Assembly: GCA_003116975.1 (NCBI GenBank)
Contig: BGKB01000147.1
Coordinates: 62,001 to 126,000, forward strand
Length of the DNA: 64,000 bases
Source: Aurantiochytrium sp. KH105
Taxonomy: Eukaryota; Sar; Bigyra; Thraustochytrida; Thraustochytriidae
Direction: 5' to 3'
Position numbers and translations under genes: made by a program. Shown here piece after piece: positions 21,043 through 32,200 of this stretch. Position 1 is the first letter of the stretch. Every line of letters starts with the position of its first letter. The notes under the pieces were generated by a model. The model saw only the letters and a list, made by a program, of their open reading frames with translations, had not been told where the DNA came from and searched no databases.

Positions 21043-22944
21043 ATGACCCGCCTCGCACTCGTTGGAATTGTTGTTGTGACACTTGCAACGCTGACTTCGA
21101 ATGCAGCGGCAAGCAAAACAAGCGACAAATGTGTCGAAGGCTTCTACTTTCACGATGGATGGTGCATGGGTCTTGCGAAAGATACCGAAGCTCGGAACTT
21201 CCGCGAGCAATTTGAGAAAAGACAAGATTTTTGCCGCCAGACATACAAGCAGGCGCGCAACATGGAGCGCGCCACCATCACCAATAAAGCGCAAGCTCAA
21301 GCAATGGAGAAAGTACTCAAGGGCACAGGCCTGAGCTGGGCGTTCATCGGCTGGACGCCTCGCCTTGGGTATGCCGCCGGAAAGGTCGGTCATGTTAGAG
21401 CACCATCGCACAAAGTACTGAAAGATGCTGTTCAGCTTGACGACTTGTTAGGGAGGTCCATTGGCTGGCGCTCGTGTGATGGGCAGACCACGTACTATGG
21501 AGGCAATACCGACGACGACAAGTACGAAACGGATTATGATACAGAATTCGATGACGGCGATTCCTATTATTCAGGACGACGTGGATACACGTCTGATTAC
21601 GCTACTGTCTATGAGCATGAGTATTCGTACTCCAGCGAAGGCTACAACACCGAGTACACAAGTACTTATGGTAACAGTGAGTATACATCGTCTCCTGACA
21701 AGTGTTCCGCACTAATTATGAAACGTTCGGGAAAAGTCTACGCAACGCTCAAAAATCGAGCGGACTATATCAAGACCAACCAGCTCTGTATGTACGAGGT
21801 CCCTGAGCGCAACAAAGATCTCAAATGCCCCAACGTTATTGGTAATGGATACTGTCGCTTTGCTGATCCCACCAACGTCCAGGATCGGGCTTATCACGGC
21901 GATTTTACGGTGATCCGAAGCATTAGCGAGGAAGAATGCTACCGAAAGTGCCTCGAGTCGACCTATTGCAAAGCTTACGAGTTTTATGGAAACTCGGAGA
22001 GCAGCGGTACATGCGAGCTTCACTACGACAAGCCCATCGACATCAAGGAGAACAAGAAAAAGGTTTCAAAGTGTGTCCAAATGGTCAAGTCTTCCGCTTG
22101 TACTAACAGGGTCGATTTCGGAACGCTGGCCCCAACAAAGGCTCCGACCAAGGCTCCTACACAAAGGCCAACAAGCTTTCCTACAAAGTCTCCCACTCCT
22201 TTTCCAACGTCACCGACGCCGGCTCCGACCGAGCTTGAGATTGTCGCCACGGAAAGCGACTTTCCTGCATGTCCGAACAATATGATTCTCACACAGTGCT
22301 TTAAACCTGCTTGCGAAAAGAAGTGCAGTGGCTCGGATCTTGATAAAAAGTGCCCTGATGACGCGGAACGTGCCTTTATTGTTCTCCCCAGTCCGCAAGA
22401 TTCCTACACGCACGAGGAGGAAAGCGCTTTTCTGCAGACATATTGCCGCTGTCCCGATGACCTCATACTCGACGAGGCCACACGTCAGTGTGTGAAAAAC
22501 GCAAAGGACTGTTCGCGAGTCGAATTGGACTGGAGCGACAAGTGCCAGAGCCCAAAGGACAATGTGGTCATCGAACTTTCCGCTTATGGATACTGGATCA
22601 AGCTCGAGACGAACGAGGACAAAAAGTACGAGAACGATGCCGATCTGTGTTGGATTATTCGGGCTCCCGCGGACAAGCTCGTCAGCTTTCAGATTATTAA
22701 AGGAGGGAAGACGCAGGCCAACAAAGATATTCTCGAGGTTTGGGATGTCACTTCGACTGCCGAAGCCACATTCGAAGCTTTGGCGCAAGGTCAGATCGAC
22801 ACCGTTTTCCGTGATACTTTCGATGGCAAAGTCAAAGCGACAGAGACTCTGGAAGCTCAGGCGCAGCAGATGCTTGTGCGCTTCAGCTCGGATCGCAGCA
22901 AGTTCGACAAGGGATTCGAGTTCTGGGTTCGAGCCAAGAGCTAA
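21043..22944 (+). CDS. secreted lectin-like/PAN/TIL/CUB protein, array copy E
   Basis: 633 residues, the longest copy. Signal peptide (1-22), lectin-like domain (CVEGFYFHDGWCMGL, WAFIGW) with the largest insertion: residues 149-221 contain about 15 tyrosines in 73 residues with many Asp, Glu and Ser. Then PAN/Apple-like domain (EECYRKC, YCKAYEFYG), a long linker with repeated PTKAPT/FPTKSPT units, TIL module (CPNNMILTQC, YCRCPDD) and CUB-like domain (CWIIRAPADKLV, ILEVWDV, RFSSD, GFEFW). The acidic tyrosines resemble tyrosine-sulfation or adhesive-protein contexts, but this is only a composition argument. It is the last array member and faces the minus-strand gene ending at 23140. Confidence 0.85.
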   Translation: MTRLALVGIVVVTLATLTSNAAASKTSDKCVEGFYFHDGWCMGLAKDTEARNFREQFEKRQDFCRQTYKQARNMERATITNKAQAQAMEKVLKGTGLSWAFIGWTPRLGYAAGKVGHVRAPSHKVLKDAVQLDDLLGRSIGWRSCDGQTTYYGGNTDDDKYETDYDTEFDDGDSYYSGRRGYTSDYATVYEHEYSYSSEGYNTEYTSTYGNSEYTSSPDKCSALIMKRSGKVYATLKNRADYIKTNQLCMYEVPERNKDLKCPNVIGNGYCRFADPTNVQDRAYHGDFTVIRSISEEECYRKCLESTYCKAYEFYGNSESSGTCELHYDKPIDIKENKKKVSKCVQMVKSSACTNRVDFGTLAPTKAPTKAPTQRPTSFPTKSPTPFPTSPTPAPTELEIVATESDFPACPNNMILTQCFKPACEKKCSGSDLDKKCPDDAERAFIVLPSPQDSYTHEEESAFLQTYCRCPDDLILDEATRQCVKNAKDCSRVELDWSDKCQSPKDNVVIELSAYGYWIKLETNEDKKYENDADLCWIIRAPADKLVSFQIIKGGKTQANKDILEVWDVTSTAEATFEALAQGQIDTVFRDTFDGKVKATETLEAQAQQMLVRFSSDRSKFDKGFEFWVRAKS

Positions 22945-23139
22945 TCACGATTGCAGCACTGCACTCTCAAATGCTAACAAATCCTTCGCATTTCACGTCT
23001 TTTTATTTTTGTAAGGAAGGAAAGGGGGGAAACAGGTTTACTTCTGTGCGTTTGAGAAATTTGAACTCTCCCTTCCCAGTCAAAAAATCATTAACAAGAT
23101 AGGCTAATCTGACTGTGACAAAATTTATGCAAAACTTAC

Positions 23140-26100
23140 TCACACCTGTTCCAGAGGTCGCATCCGCTCAAGACGTTCCTGATCCCAGCGGTCGACAATG
23201 GGTTCGTCAGCTTCCCCAAGCTCGTATCGAGCGAGCTGCAAACCTTCGAGGAACGTGCGCATCAGTGCCCACACGCTCTCGACACCAGCGCTGCTGCGTT
23301 TCTCGGCGCCTCCCGATGTCATTTCACTGTAGGCATTCATAAAGATCTCGAGATCGGTGTCAAGACGGGAGCAAAGCAGCCTTCGACGCTCGAGAGTCCG
23401 CGCATACTCGTCATCTTCGCGATCAATATCCTCCTGCATCATTCGAGCGCGAGCCTTCTTCGAAGACCGCTTCAAATTCTTTGTTGGAAGCTCATTTTGG
23501 ATCCGCACAAGTATTCCGGAAATTGTCGCCTGAACAGGTTGCCAAAAGTACACGAGCAATCGCCAGCGACTCTCGGGTGCGGGTGCAAAGGTCTGCAAGA
23601 AAGCTACAACCGACGAGGAAGCGCCCGAAGATGCTGTCGCCGCTTCCTTCTTTTGGCCTCCGGCAGGACCGCCAATGACACGTGATGCCCATGTGCAGTC
23701 GCCCTGCGAATGAAGTGCCATTTGAATGGCTCCTGGCTGCAGCACTGGGTACGGCTCGCTCTCGACGCAGAGTCGTCGGTACAGGTCGACCATGCTAACG
23801 TCTTGGGCTTCCGTCTGTGCATCAAGCAAGTGCGGAGCGCAAGATCGCGAAAATTCAGGTAGCGAAACGATGGTCTCGACCGAAGCTTCGCGCGGCTCGA
23901 ACGCCGCGCTCAGACTCCGTGTTCGGTAAATGCTCTCAGCGTGCCAGCCCTGCAAGACAATGAGGGCAAGCTTGTCAGTCTCCACATTCCCGGATTGCAC
24001 CGGAAGTCTCTCAATTCGTGTCATACACTCCTCTACAACGCGCGCCGAAGGTTGCGCCCCGCAGGGTCTATGTTTGGATGGGTTGCAAGCATCCTTGAAG
24101 ACGGACTTTACGACCATGACAGCCTTGGGAAGAGGAATGGCGTCCACAAAGAGTTTACCGCTTGGACTTCCTGCCGCCTGGTGAATGATTGCGAGGGCGG
24201 ACACATATGTGTGCGCCGCAGCAGACGCCCGCAGCGCCTTGGGCCAGATTCTCTTCATGGGCTCATGTGACCAGTCATTCTCAAGTCCGTAGCCAATCTC
24301 GTGCTCCAGTTTCGTCGCGCTTGCCATGTCTTCGATGGGATCGAGTGCAGACTTTGGCTTTGGCGGAAGTAAGGCTGGGGTTCGCACTCCTGTAAATCGA
24401 GCAAAGAGACGAAGACGAAGGTTTGTCGCTGCATGCTTGTGGACACTGTAGAAAAAGTCGTAAATGAAACGCTCTGCCACCGCACGAACACCAAACATGG
24501 TTATTGCCATCCCGTGGATGGCCTCCTCCACGCTCGCACGCGCCCCTGTTACAGCGTCCGCACATAGCTTGTATTTGTACGCCTCTTCCATAAATATCAA
24601 GGCAAAATCTTCTGGAAGCACTGGGGCACGCAGGAGCCTTCGTCGCACGGTCGCTGCCGAAGCATTCGCCTCGTCATCCTTGCGCGGCTCAGCAATGATT
24701 GATGCGCGATGCGCCGGGGCCTCGACAATCACACCTGGCTCAAAACAACCGCTCATGAGCTTGCGCATCGTGTGCGGGACTCCAGGCGCCATTTCCTGCC
24801 GCTGCCGCCACTTTTGCTGAATTCTCATGGCGGAACTCTTCAGTTGGAGCTCTTGCATCCGCTCCTCGCGATCGTCCTTGGCAAAGTCGCGCAGAATCGC
24901 GCACAGCGTTTCCACTTCGCGCTTTGCATTTACAACTGCAACGTCGCCCGAGCGATCCTGCTCGCCATAAAGTTCGCGACGCCCATTTCGCTCGCCCAAG
25001 AGGAAGAAGAGCATGCGGCGAATCGCACAAAGCGCACGTCTTCCATCCAGCGTTACGCTGCCGCGCTCGAGCTCATCCGAAACATCATACACGAGATGCT
25101 GCAGCTCGCGGCGCGCAGGTGGATCGAGACGTCGCATGAAGGTGTCCACGATCGGGCGCAGCAAGGCCATTTGCTGGCGAACCTGCGAGCCAATTTGGAT
25201 GCACTGCGCTGACGATAGCTCGTTTGCGGCCTCGGTGCCAAAATGCGAAGGCAAACGCAAGCAATCGGAGAAAAAGTTGAGTCGATTCGCCGCCTGCGTA
25301 AAGGACTCAATGTTGACTTTGCCCCGACCCATCTCGTACGCGAGACGATACAAGGTCACAGCTTCTGCGGGTCCAGCGCGCGAGTTGAGCGTTTGGACGA
25401 TGGTAATCATTTGACTCAGATCCACGCACTTGTTTACGACTTGCTCTTCCGGCCCCGACGAGGCGCATCCAAACATGAGACGCAGCGCTGCGCGCCTATG
25501 CGCCTGCTCGTCGCGATACTCTTGGAGAAGGACGCGTAGGCAGACATTGATGTCAATAATGCGCTGGCCTGTGGTCGGCGTGATGCGAATTTCTTCCTGG
25601 ACAGCGTTTTCCACCAGCGTCTTGACCGCGCGCTTGCAATCGTCCTCCGAAGCACGCTTCATGACGCGCTCTGTGACTTCAACAGCATGGCGGATTTCCA
25701 CGAAGATGAAGTCGTCAACGTCATCTTCGCCGCCTTCTTCGTCCTCAACTTCCCGCATCGCGTCGTAGTCGCATGCATTCGTGTTAAAGCCCCATGCAAA
25801 GACGCACCGCCTCTCGTTCACCACGGCCTCCATGATGGTCAGACAGTGCAGGTAAAAGGCAAAGTCGTCCTCGCCGTATTTTTCGTCCAGGAACGTGTAA
25901 AAGACGCGCGCCTCCGGCAGCTCCTTGGCGAGCTTCTTGATGCCGTAGTAAAGGCCCCATCGACTCTCGTCTGCTTCGGCTTTGGCCAAGAGTACTGCTT
26001 CTTGACCTTCGAATGACTCGAGCTCGGCGAGACGCTCCTTGCGTGGCGTGAACCACAGATAGACGAACTCAGGAAAGCGAATCTTGGGCTTTCCCATACG

Positions 26101-28341
26101 CGCTGCAGAAAAATCTGCGCACCGTTTCGCACGAATAATGCTCCGCATGCACCGTAACACCCATGCGCGCGGCCGCTCGGGCCTATAACCCATGAGGTTC
26201 GGCAGTAGCATCCGGTAACCTTCACAGGCCAGACGATTGTCGCTGTTGGCCAAAGCGGAGGGATCGATGTTGCCTGCTCGGTCAAGCGCGACGTTGCATC
26301 TGGGACACAAAAAGGTTTTGGCGCTGCTTGCCTCATCCATTCCTTCGCGGATCTCCCCTGCTGCGCCTGGCCCGCCGAGCTTGGCGTCTTCCACGCCCGG
26401 TACTTTGACAGTGTCTGTTGTCTTGCGGATTTTCTTGCCCACGATAAAGGGGGTTTCCTTCTTTTTGGCCTTCTTCTTTCCTTTCCGTTTGAGCTTCTTT
26501 CCTTTTCCCTTTTTCTTTTTACCCTTTGTCTTTTTAGCACCGTCCCCTGCTGCATCTGTCTCGTCGTTTGTGTCAGCACCGTCGGCGCCAGCAACTTCCT
26601 CAGCATTACCTGCGCCCGCATCCTCTTCACCATCTGCATGCTCGTTTGCCGGATCTGCAACAATTGCAAGGTCTGCGCCTTCGTTGGCCTCGTCGACCTC
26701 CTCTCCTTCTTCTTCGTCTTCGTCTTCGTCCTCGTCGTCCTCGTCGTCCTCATCCTCATCGCTTTCTTCGTCGTCGTCTTCAAAGGCCTCCTCGGAAGCA
26801 TGCTGCACACCCGTGGCGTCCTTTTCTTTGCCAAGCTCTTCGAAACTCAAGTGTGCACTGTGTTGTTCCATAAGACTTTGCACGAGCCCATTTCGCTGCT
26901 CGAGCTCCTCTCGCAACCTCTCAATTTCCTCGGTTTGCTCCTCGATATGGTCGCTCTGACGTTCCGTTGTACGCGTTAATTCTTCGCACTGCGCGCGCAA
27001 AGGACGAAGCTCGTCAAGCTCGGTTTGTGCAGCCGCCAGCTTTTTCTCCAGCTTGGCACATACGTCGCTCATATCGAGATTCCGCATCGTCTCGGCATCG
27101 TCGCGCATTTTCCGGTAAATTCCATTTAAAGCGGCGAGGGTGTCCGACATGCGCTGCTGCGACGCCTCGACCTCACGAATGTCTTCCTCATAAGCGGCAT
27201 ACTTTTCATTCGCAAGAGCCTCTTGATGCGCAAGGTCCTCCTTGTGTTTCCTTTCAATCTCGGCACGAATTGTGCTCTGCTGTTTGGCCAGGTCACGCGC
27301 TTTGGCCCGAAAAAACTCGACTGCTCTGGCCATGTCGTGCAACTCGTCGAGTGTAATTGTTTGCGCCTCGGCGAGCGAGGAAAAACTTGTGGCCAGCTGG
27401 GCTCGAACTTTGGCCAAGAGTTTACCTTGCTCAAGGCAAGACACTAGCACCTGACCCTGAAGTTCCCCGAGCACAAGATCTGCCCACTTTTGCTCAAAGA
27501 GCGAGGCTGCAAGCAGGTTCTGCACTTCTGCGTCGCGCTGTTTTGACCGCGAGGCAAGATGAGAGCCAATAGCTGCCTGCAATTCCTCGTTCCACGCTTG
27601 TTCAAGGGCCTCGTCGACACCATCGCCGTCAATTTGCGACGAAGTCACCCGCGATGCGGGTTCGCTTACACTCGGTCGCTTGACGAGCTTGCGCGCATAC
27701 TCGCGCACAGCGACAATGTCTTGCTCCATGCGGGCCTCGGCCACGAGACCCGTCCCTGGTTTGCGCGAGTGCCGGATATCACGCTGACTTGCGTGTACAG
27801 AACGATCAAATTGTTTGTCTAGAAGCGCAATGTCTCGTCGCGTCACAGGCTTCTCCAGTGCACTTTCCACTCGACCTATTTGCTGCCACGTGTTGTCTCT
27901 TGTCTGGCGGGCATACTGTCCCTCGGTATTGGCGCGAAGGGCGCGATCAGCATCGAAATCGGCACGCGCAGCAGCAGAAGGAACATTACGACGCTTTCGT
28001 AGAAGCACCTCGGGACTTAGAGGATCACAGTCTGCATTTGCATCAAAGTCAAGGTCAGTCTTGTGTGTCTCGGTGAATTTAGGAACGCCGCCCCATAGGG
28101 CGCTTCCCAGTTTTCCCAAACGCAATTTGTTCGACAGACTTTGCCCGGAAAGACCCGCAAATCCGTGTGCAGGTTGCTTGCCATTCAAATATTTATCTCT
28201 TGCTTTGATGCTTCCAAGGTGTCCGCTGCGCGCTCTCTGCAAGATTTCGCTGCTTGTGTCCTTTTCCTCGAGCCTTGCATCGGCGCCGACCTCCACGACT
28301 TCGGGCCGAAGGCTTTCTCGCGGCGAACCTTTCGACGTCAT
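23140..28341 (-). CDS. large axonemal-dynein-light-chain-domain-like coiled-coil protein
   Basis: 1733 residues from the first in-frame ATG (28341). The frame extends upstream only to a TTG. Residues about 245-390 resemble the axonemal dynein light chain (p28/AXDND1) pattern: a segment QVLVSCLEQGKLLAKVR matches the typical C-ERG-LL-VR helix, followed by long heptad helices to about 490. Then come an Asp/Glu tract (about 513-557), a Lys-rich tract (about 600-627), a CPRC pair (about 677) and roughly 1000 residues of mostly helical sequence of unknown function with an IQ-like segment (MRIQQKWRQRQE, about 1170). A role in a motile flagellum is inferred from the light-chain-like part; the C-terminal thousand residues are unassigned. 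Confidence 0.6.
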   Translation of the reverse strand: MTSKGSPRESLRPEVVEVGADARLEEKDTSSEILQRARSGHLGSIKARDKYLNGKQPAHGFAGLSGQSLSNKLRLGKLGSALWGGVPKFTETHKTDLDFDANADCDPLSPEVLLRKRRNVPSAAARADFDADRALRANTEGQYARQTRDNTWQQIGRVESALEKPVTRRDIALLDKQFDRSVHASQRDIRHSRKPGTGLVAEARMEQDIVAVREYARKLVKRPSVSEPASRVTSSQIDGDGVDEALEQAWNEELQAAIGSHLASRSKQRDAEVQNLLAASLFEQKWADLVLGELQGQVLVSCLEQGKLLAKVRAQLATSFSSLAEAQTITLDELHDMARAVEFFRAKARDLAKQQSTIRAEIERKHKEDLAHQEALANEKYAAYEEDIREVEASQQRMSDTLAALNGIYRKMRDDAETMRNLDMSDVCAKLEKKLAAAQTELDELRPLRAQCEELTRTTERQSDHIEEQTEEIERLREELEQRNGLVQSLMEQHSAHLSFEELGKEKDATGVQHASEEAFEDDDEESDEDEDDEDDEDEDEDEEEGEEVDEANEGADLAIVADPANEHADGEEDAGAGNAEEVAGADGADTNDETDAAGDGAKKTKGKKKKGKGKKLKRKGKKKAKKKETPFIVGKKIRKTTDTVKVPGVEDAKLGGPGAAGEIREGMDEASSAKTFLCPRCNVALDRAGNIDPSALANSDNRLACEGYRMLLPNLMGYRPERPRAWVLRCMRSIIRAKRCADFSAARMGKPKIRFPEFVYLWFTPRKERLAELESFEGQEAVLLAKAEADESRWGLYYGIKKLAKELPEARVFYTFLDEKYGEDDFAFYLHCLTIMEAVVNERRCVFAWGFNTNACDYDAMREVEDEEGGEDDVDDFIFVEIRHAVEVTERVMKRASEDDCKRAVKTLVENAVQEEIRITPTTGQRIIDINVCLRVLLQEYRDEQAHRRAALRLMFGCASSGPEEQVVNKCVDLSQMITIVQTLNSRAGPAEAVTLYRLAYEMGRGKVNIESFTQAANRLNFFSDCLRLPSHFGTEAANELSSAQCIQIGSQVRQQMALLRPIVDTFMRRLDPPARRELQHLVYDVSDELERGSVTLDGRRALCAIRRMLFFLLGERNGRRELYGEQDRSGDVAVVNAKREVETLCAILRDFAKDDREERMQELQLKSSAMRIQQKWRQRQEMAPGVPHTMRKLMSGCFEPGVIVEAPAHRASIIAEPRKDDEANASAATVRRRLLRAPVLPEDFALIFMEEAYKYKLCADAVTGARASVEEAIHGMAITMFGVRAVAERFIYDFFYSVHKHAATNLRLRLFARFTGVRTPALLPPKPKSALDPIEDMASATKLEHEIGYGLENDWSHEPMKRIWPKALRASAAAHTYVSALAIIHQAAGSPSGKLFVDAIPLPKAVMVVKSVFKDACNPSKHRPCGAQPSARVVEECMTRIERLPVQSGNVETDKLALIVLQGWHAESIYRTRSLSAAFEPREASVETIVSLPEFSRSCAPHLLDAQTEAQDVSMVDLYRRLCVESEPYPVLQPGAIQMALHSQGDCTWASRVIGGPAGGQKKEAATASSGASSSVVAFLQTFAPAPESRWRLLVYFWQPVQATISGILVRIQNELPTKNLKRSSKKARARMMQEDIDREDDEYARTLERRRLLCSRLDTDLEIFMNAYSEMTSGGAEKRSSAGVESVWALMRTFLEGLQLARYELGEADEPIVDRWDQERLERMRPLEQV

Positions 28342-29257
28342 CGCGTTTGGGTGTTCGCGCAGCAACGCCGCACGCGTGTCCTCCCTCCTCTTCGATCTTT
28401 GCCAAGCCGGCGTCGCGGCGTCTGCCTGCGCCGTGGCGCTGCCCAGCTCGTCGTTGGGGTTTCCGTGCCCAACCTTGTTTTGCTCTTCTTTCCCAAGTTT
28501 GCTTTGCTGTTCGTTGTGTGCTGTCCTACGAGTACAACAATATCAAGCGCGCGTGTTCGTTCCACCAGCCTCGACGCTCGTCGATGAGACCACCAATTTC
28601 GCTCGTCGTTTTCCTCCTTTTCCTTCCCTTCCCTTTCCTTTCCTTTCCTTTCCCCTTGCTCTCCAAGCAGGCCCTGCACGTTTTCTCGCGTCTCGCTCAG
28701 GCCTCTCCCCCTGCTCGCCCTCCCGCGCACGTGCCCGCGCTGCTCGCCGCGCCTGCCGCCAACTCGCGGGTCAACGGACACCTGCCGCTCCCAGCTCTAG
28801 CAGGCGCCTGCGGAGGCCTATCTATATACCTCTTCGCGCCAGCCCGCGCCGGAGGCCCTCCCTCCCTCCCTCGCGAGCCCAGCCCGCGATGCGATGCGAA
28901 GCGATGCAAAGCGATGCGATGCGATGCGATGCGATGCGGAGCGATGGCAGGCGACGTACGAGGCGCTGCCTGGCATGGTATGGCATGACATGGCATGGCC
29001 TCGCATGGCTTGGCGTGGCATGGCATGGCATCGCGTGAGGCGATGAAGAGCGAGGCGAATGAACGAGGTTGGCTGAGGCACAGTCTCTTCGCCGCAGACC
29101 CCGAGCGAGCGAGCGACACGCGCGGGCGGGCGCGGGCGGGCGAGAGGGCCGCGTACGCGCGTGCGTGCGGGCGTGCGTGCGTGCGCGCGGAGAGCGGGCG
29201 AGCGAGGCGCTGACCCAAGGCGACCAGGCCGGCAGCCGCGGTCTCCAGAGCGGCGAG
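28342..29257. promoter_or_regulatory. divergent promoter region with 5-bp repeats
   Basis: Separates the minus-strand axonemal-type gene (start 28341) from the plus-strand HAM1/PDZ gene (start 29258), so it should contain both promoters and 5' UTRs. It holds pyrimidine-rich CCTTT runs near 28620-28660, a GCGAT-type array (28886-28947) and a TGGCA-type array (28970-29033). Frames running through it are repeat-driven. Confidence 0.55.
28886..29033. repeat. adjacent GCGAT and TGGCA 5-bp repeat arrays
   Basis: The first array (28886-28947) is about twelve GCGAT/GCGAA-type units. The second (28970-29033) is about twelve slightly degenerate TGGCA units. Both lie in the divergent promoter and are imperfect, as in an ageing satellite. 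Confidence 0.85.
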
Positions 29258-32200
29258 ATGGATACCGCCCCGACGACCACGCCGGCGCAGGCGCCGAGCG
29301 CGCCCGCGGAGCAAGCCCCGGCGACCGCGCCGAGGGAGGTCAACGACGCGGAGGTCGGGCTGGCGCTGCGGCGCATCACGGCGTCTCTTGTCCAGGGAGA
29401 CGCGGATCTCGAGGAGAACAGGGAACGCGTGCACTCCATTGTGAAGACGCTCGCGGCCAGGACGAGGGAAGCCGACGATCCCATCGTCGGCGTCCTCGAG
29501 GAGGCCCCGCCGCAGGTCCAAGAAGCCCTCCGCAAAGCCATGAACTTTGTACAGAGCGCTTTAGAGGAGTCCGACGCGCCTGTGGAGGACATGGAGCAAG
29601 AGATGCAAGGCGTCATGCGCGACGTGTTCGCTGTGTTGCTGGAGGCTGGCGCCATCGAATCCGTTCGGGGCATCGAAAATACCTGCCAGAATGCCTTTAT
29701 CGGCTACGAAGTAGCCAAGGTCTCCGCCCAGGTGGCAAGCGATACAGCTGCACAGCTCCGCGATGAGTTTCAACAAGAAGTGGAGGAGTCTGGCGATCAT
29801 TCGAAAGACCCTGCCGATGAAGTCATTGAAAAGATTGCCGAGCTCGTGGCTGCCGGCGACGAGGAGCTTAGCTCGCACAAAGAGTCGGTACTCGGCATAC
29901 TGAGATCGCTCACCCAAAAAGTACGCGCCCAGGAAGGCGAAGCAAGCGAAGATCTTGGCACTCAAATCGCGGATGCCCTTCACGAAGTCCAGCCGGAAGC
30001 AAAAGAGCTCATTGAAGAAATACAAAGTCTCGTCGAAAGTACTGTGGCGGACGAGGGCTTTGCCGGTCGGGTGGACAAGATTAAAGCGGCCCTGCAAAGG
30101 CTCATCAAGGACATTCTCGCCGGTATTCTTGACCAAGTACAAGGCGGTACCGCCCTTTTGGCCAAATTGTTGGAGAAAAATGACGAAAGAATTCGCGGCT
30201 TCATCGATGCAGCTGCTTCAACCGCGCCGCTTGTTCGCGAGGCTGCTGCGGCAGCAAGCGAGGAGATGCGCACGGACGACTCAGGCCCCACTTTGCTGGG
30301 ACACCCAGACGCCGCGGGTGGCGTTTCGAAGAAACTCATTGGAGCAGTGCTTGAAGGCAACATTGACCTGCAACGCGAACGGGCCAGAGTTGAAGCGGCA
30401 GTTGGGGCCATTGTGGAAAAGGTCAAAGTTAAGGTCAAGGAAGACCCAGAACTTCAAAAGCTGTACGAAGACGCTGTCGCAATCTTGGAACAGGTCAAGG
30501 CCCGGCCCGAGACGCAGCAGCTCTTGACCAAATTGAGCGAGCTCGCAAACGACGAAAAAACGCACGAGGAACTGCAGCAGAAACTCGAAGCCAATAAAGA
30601 GCTCTTGCAGACCCTCTTGCAAAAGTACGCATCTGTCGTGCTGCAGCAGATTGAGTCGGCCAGTTCCGACGTGGCGCAGACGCTCGAGCAAAAAAGCGGC
30701 GGACGGGTGAGGCTCAGGGACGGCGTTGACATTGCGAACGAGGCACTCCCTCTTGCCAAAGAAAAGGCCACGGCTTTGGGCGAGCAGCTTCGGCAATTTG
30801 GTCAGACAGAATCGCTAACGCAAGGCGTGGAGCGTTTGCGCCAGCGTGACGAGGTCAAGGCCCTCGAGGATGCGGCCAAGAATCTTGATCCGCAAAAGAT
30901 CATTGAATGGGGCGAGAAAATTGCTCGCGACGCCGAGGCAAGGCGCACCTTCGTCAACGATATCGCCACCAAGGTGCTTGAATTCTTGCTGTCGCATCTT
31001 CCGGAACTCAGCCTTCCGCCGATCTCAGGCGAGCGCGACGGACTCGAGTACCGCATCGCTAATTTGGATCTTGGGGGTTTCATCATCCACAGAGAGTACA
31101 TTCAGGTGCGACTAAACTCCTTTGATAAAGTCAAGCACGGAGCGCCTTTCTTTGTCATCTCTATTCGGAACATTGAGGCCAAGGTCGACGATGTCGAGTG
31201 GTCGTTCCAGCAGAACTATTTCCCTCATATTTCTGGCGAAGGTGTCGCCGACGCGAACCTCGGACAATGCAGCGTCGAGATCGGCCTTCAGCTCGTGCAG
31301 ACATCCGGTGGCGAGCCGCAGCTCCTTCCCTCTGGGTGCGAGCTCAAGATCGAAGAGCTTGAACTCGAAGTGCGTGACAGCCACTTTGCATGGCTGTACA
31401 ATACGTTTTCGGAGCTTTTTGCAGAGAGCATGCGGCTTTACATTGTCTCGCAGTTGCAAGATACTGTCTCGAAACAGCTCTTCACCTTGAGCGAGACACT
31501 CAATTCTTTTGTTGTCGCCAACTGGTCGGTCGTCTCGAACTTTCTTGACATTGACGTCAGCCAGCTCCCAGATGCCGGTGTCGCGCAGGATTACATTTTG
31601 CGCGAACGCATGGACCGTCTTCGCCACGAAGGCAAAAATGTGTATTCGGTGACCTTTTCCGAAAAGGGACAACTTGGCATTGCCTTTGCCCAAAAGCACG
31701 AGTATGTCGTGGTCAAGGAATTCCGTCGCGGGCCCGACAACGCAAAACTTCCTGCGGAACAATCGGGCGAGATCCAGGTCGGCGACATTCTCGTGGCCTT
31801 TAACGGGCAGCAGGTCACCTCGCTGCCGCTGGAAAAGGTCATGGCTCGTCTTCGTCGCGCCCAGCGCCCGCTGCATCTTACGTTCATGGCGCCGCCCCCG
31901 GAGTTTTCCGGGCCTCTTGTGCGCAAGGCCACATCGGACATTGTCGACGTCACGTTTTCGGAAACAAAGCTCTACCTTGTGATCGCCTCCAAGCATGGCA
32001 ACGAAATGGATGTTTCCAATCCCGACGAGTACACCGTGCAGGTGAAGGGGTTCAAGCCTCGCGACGACGGGTCCAAGGGCCCTGCCGAGGCTTGCGGCGG
32101 CGTCCACCCCGGGATGATCCTGGCTGCCGTCAATCACGTTTCCGTGGTGGGCCGCTCTTTTCGCGAAGTGCGCAAGGTTCTTGCCGACACGCCTGATAGA

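Noticed and set aside
26237..26959. Ser-rich plus-strand frame in the flagellar-type gene
   Set aside because: It is the complement of the Asp/Glu-rich tract of the minus-strand gene.
29069..29257. N-terminal extension of the HAM1/PDZ protein
   Set aside because: Arg/Ala-rich translation of promoter repeats. ATG 29258 gives a normal protein start.
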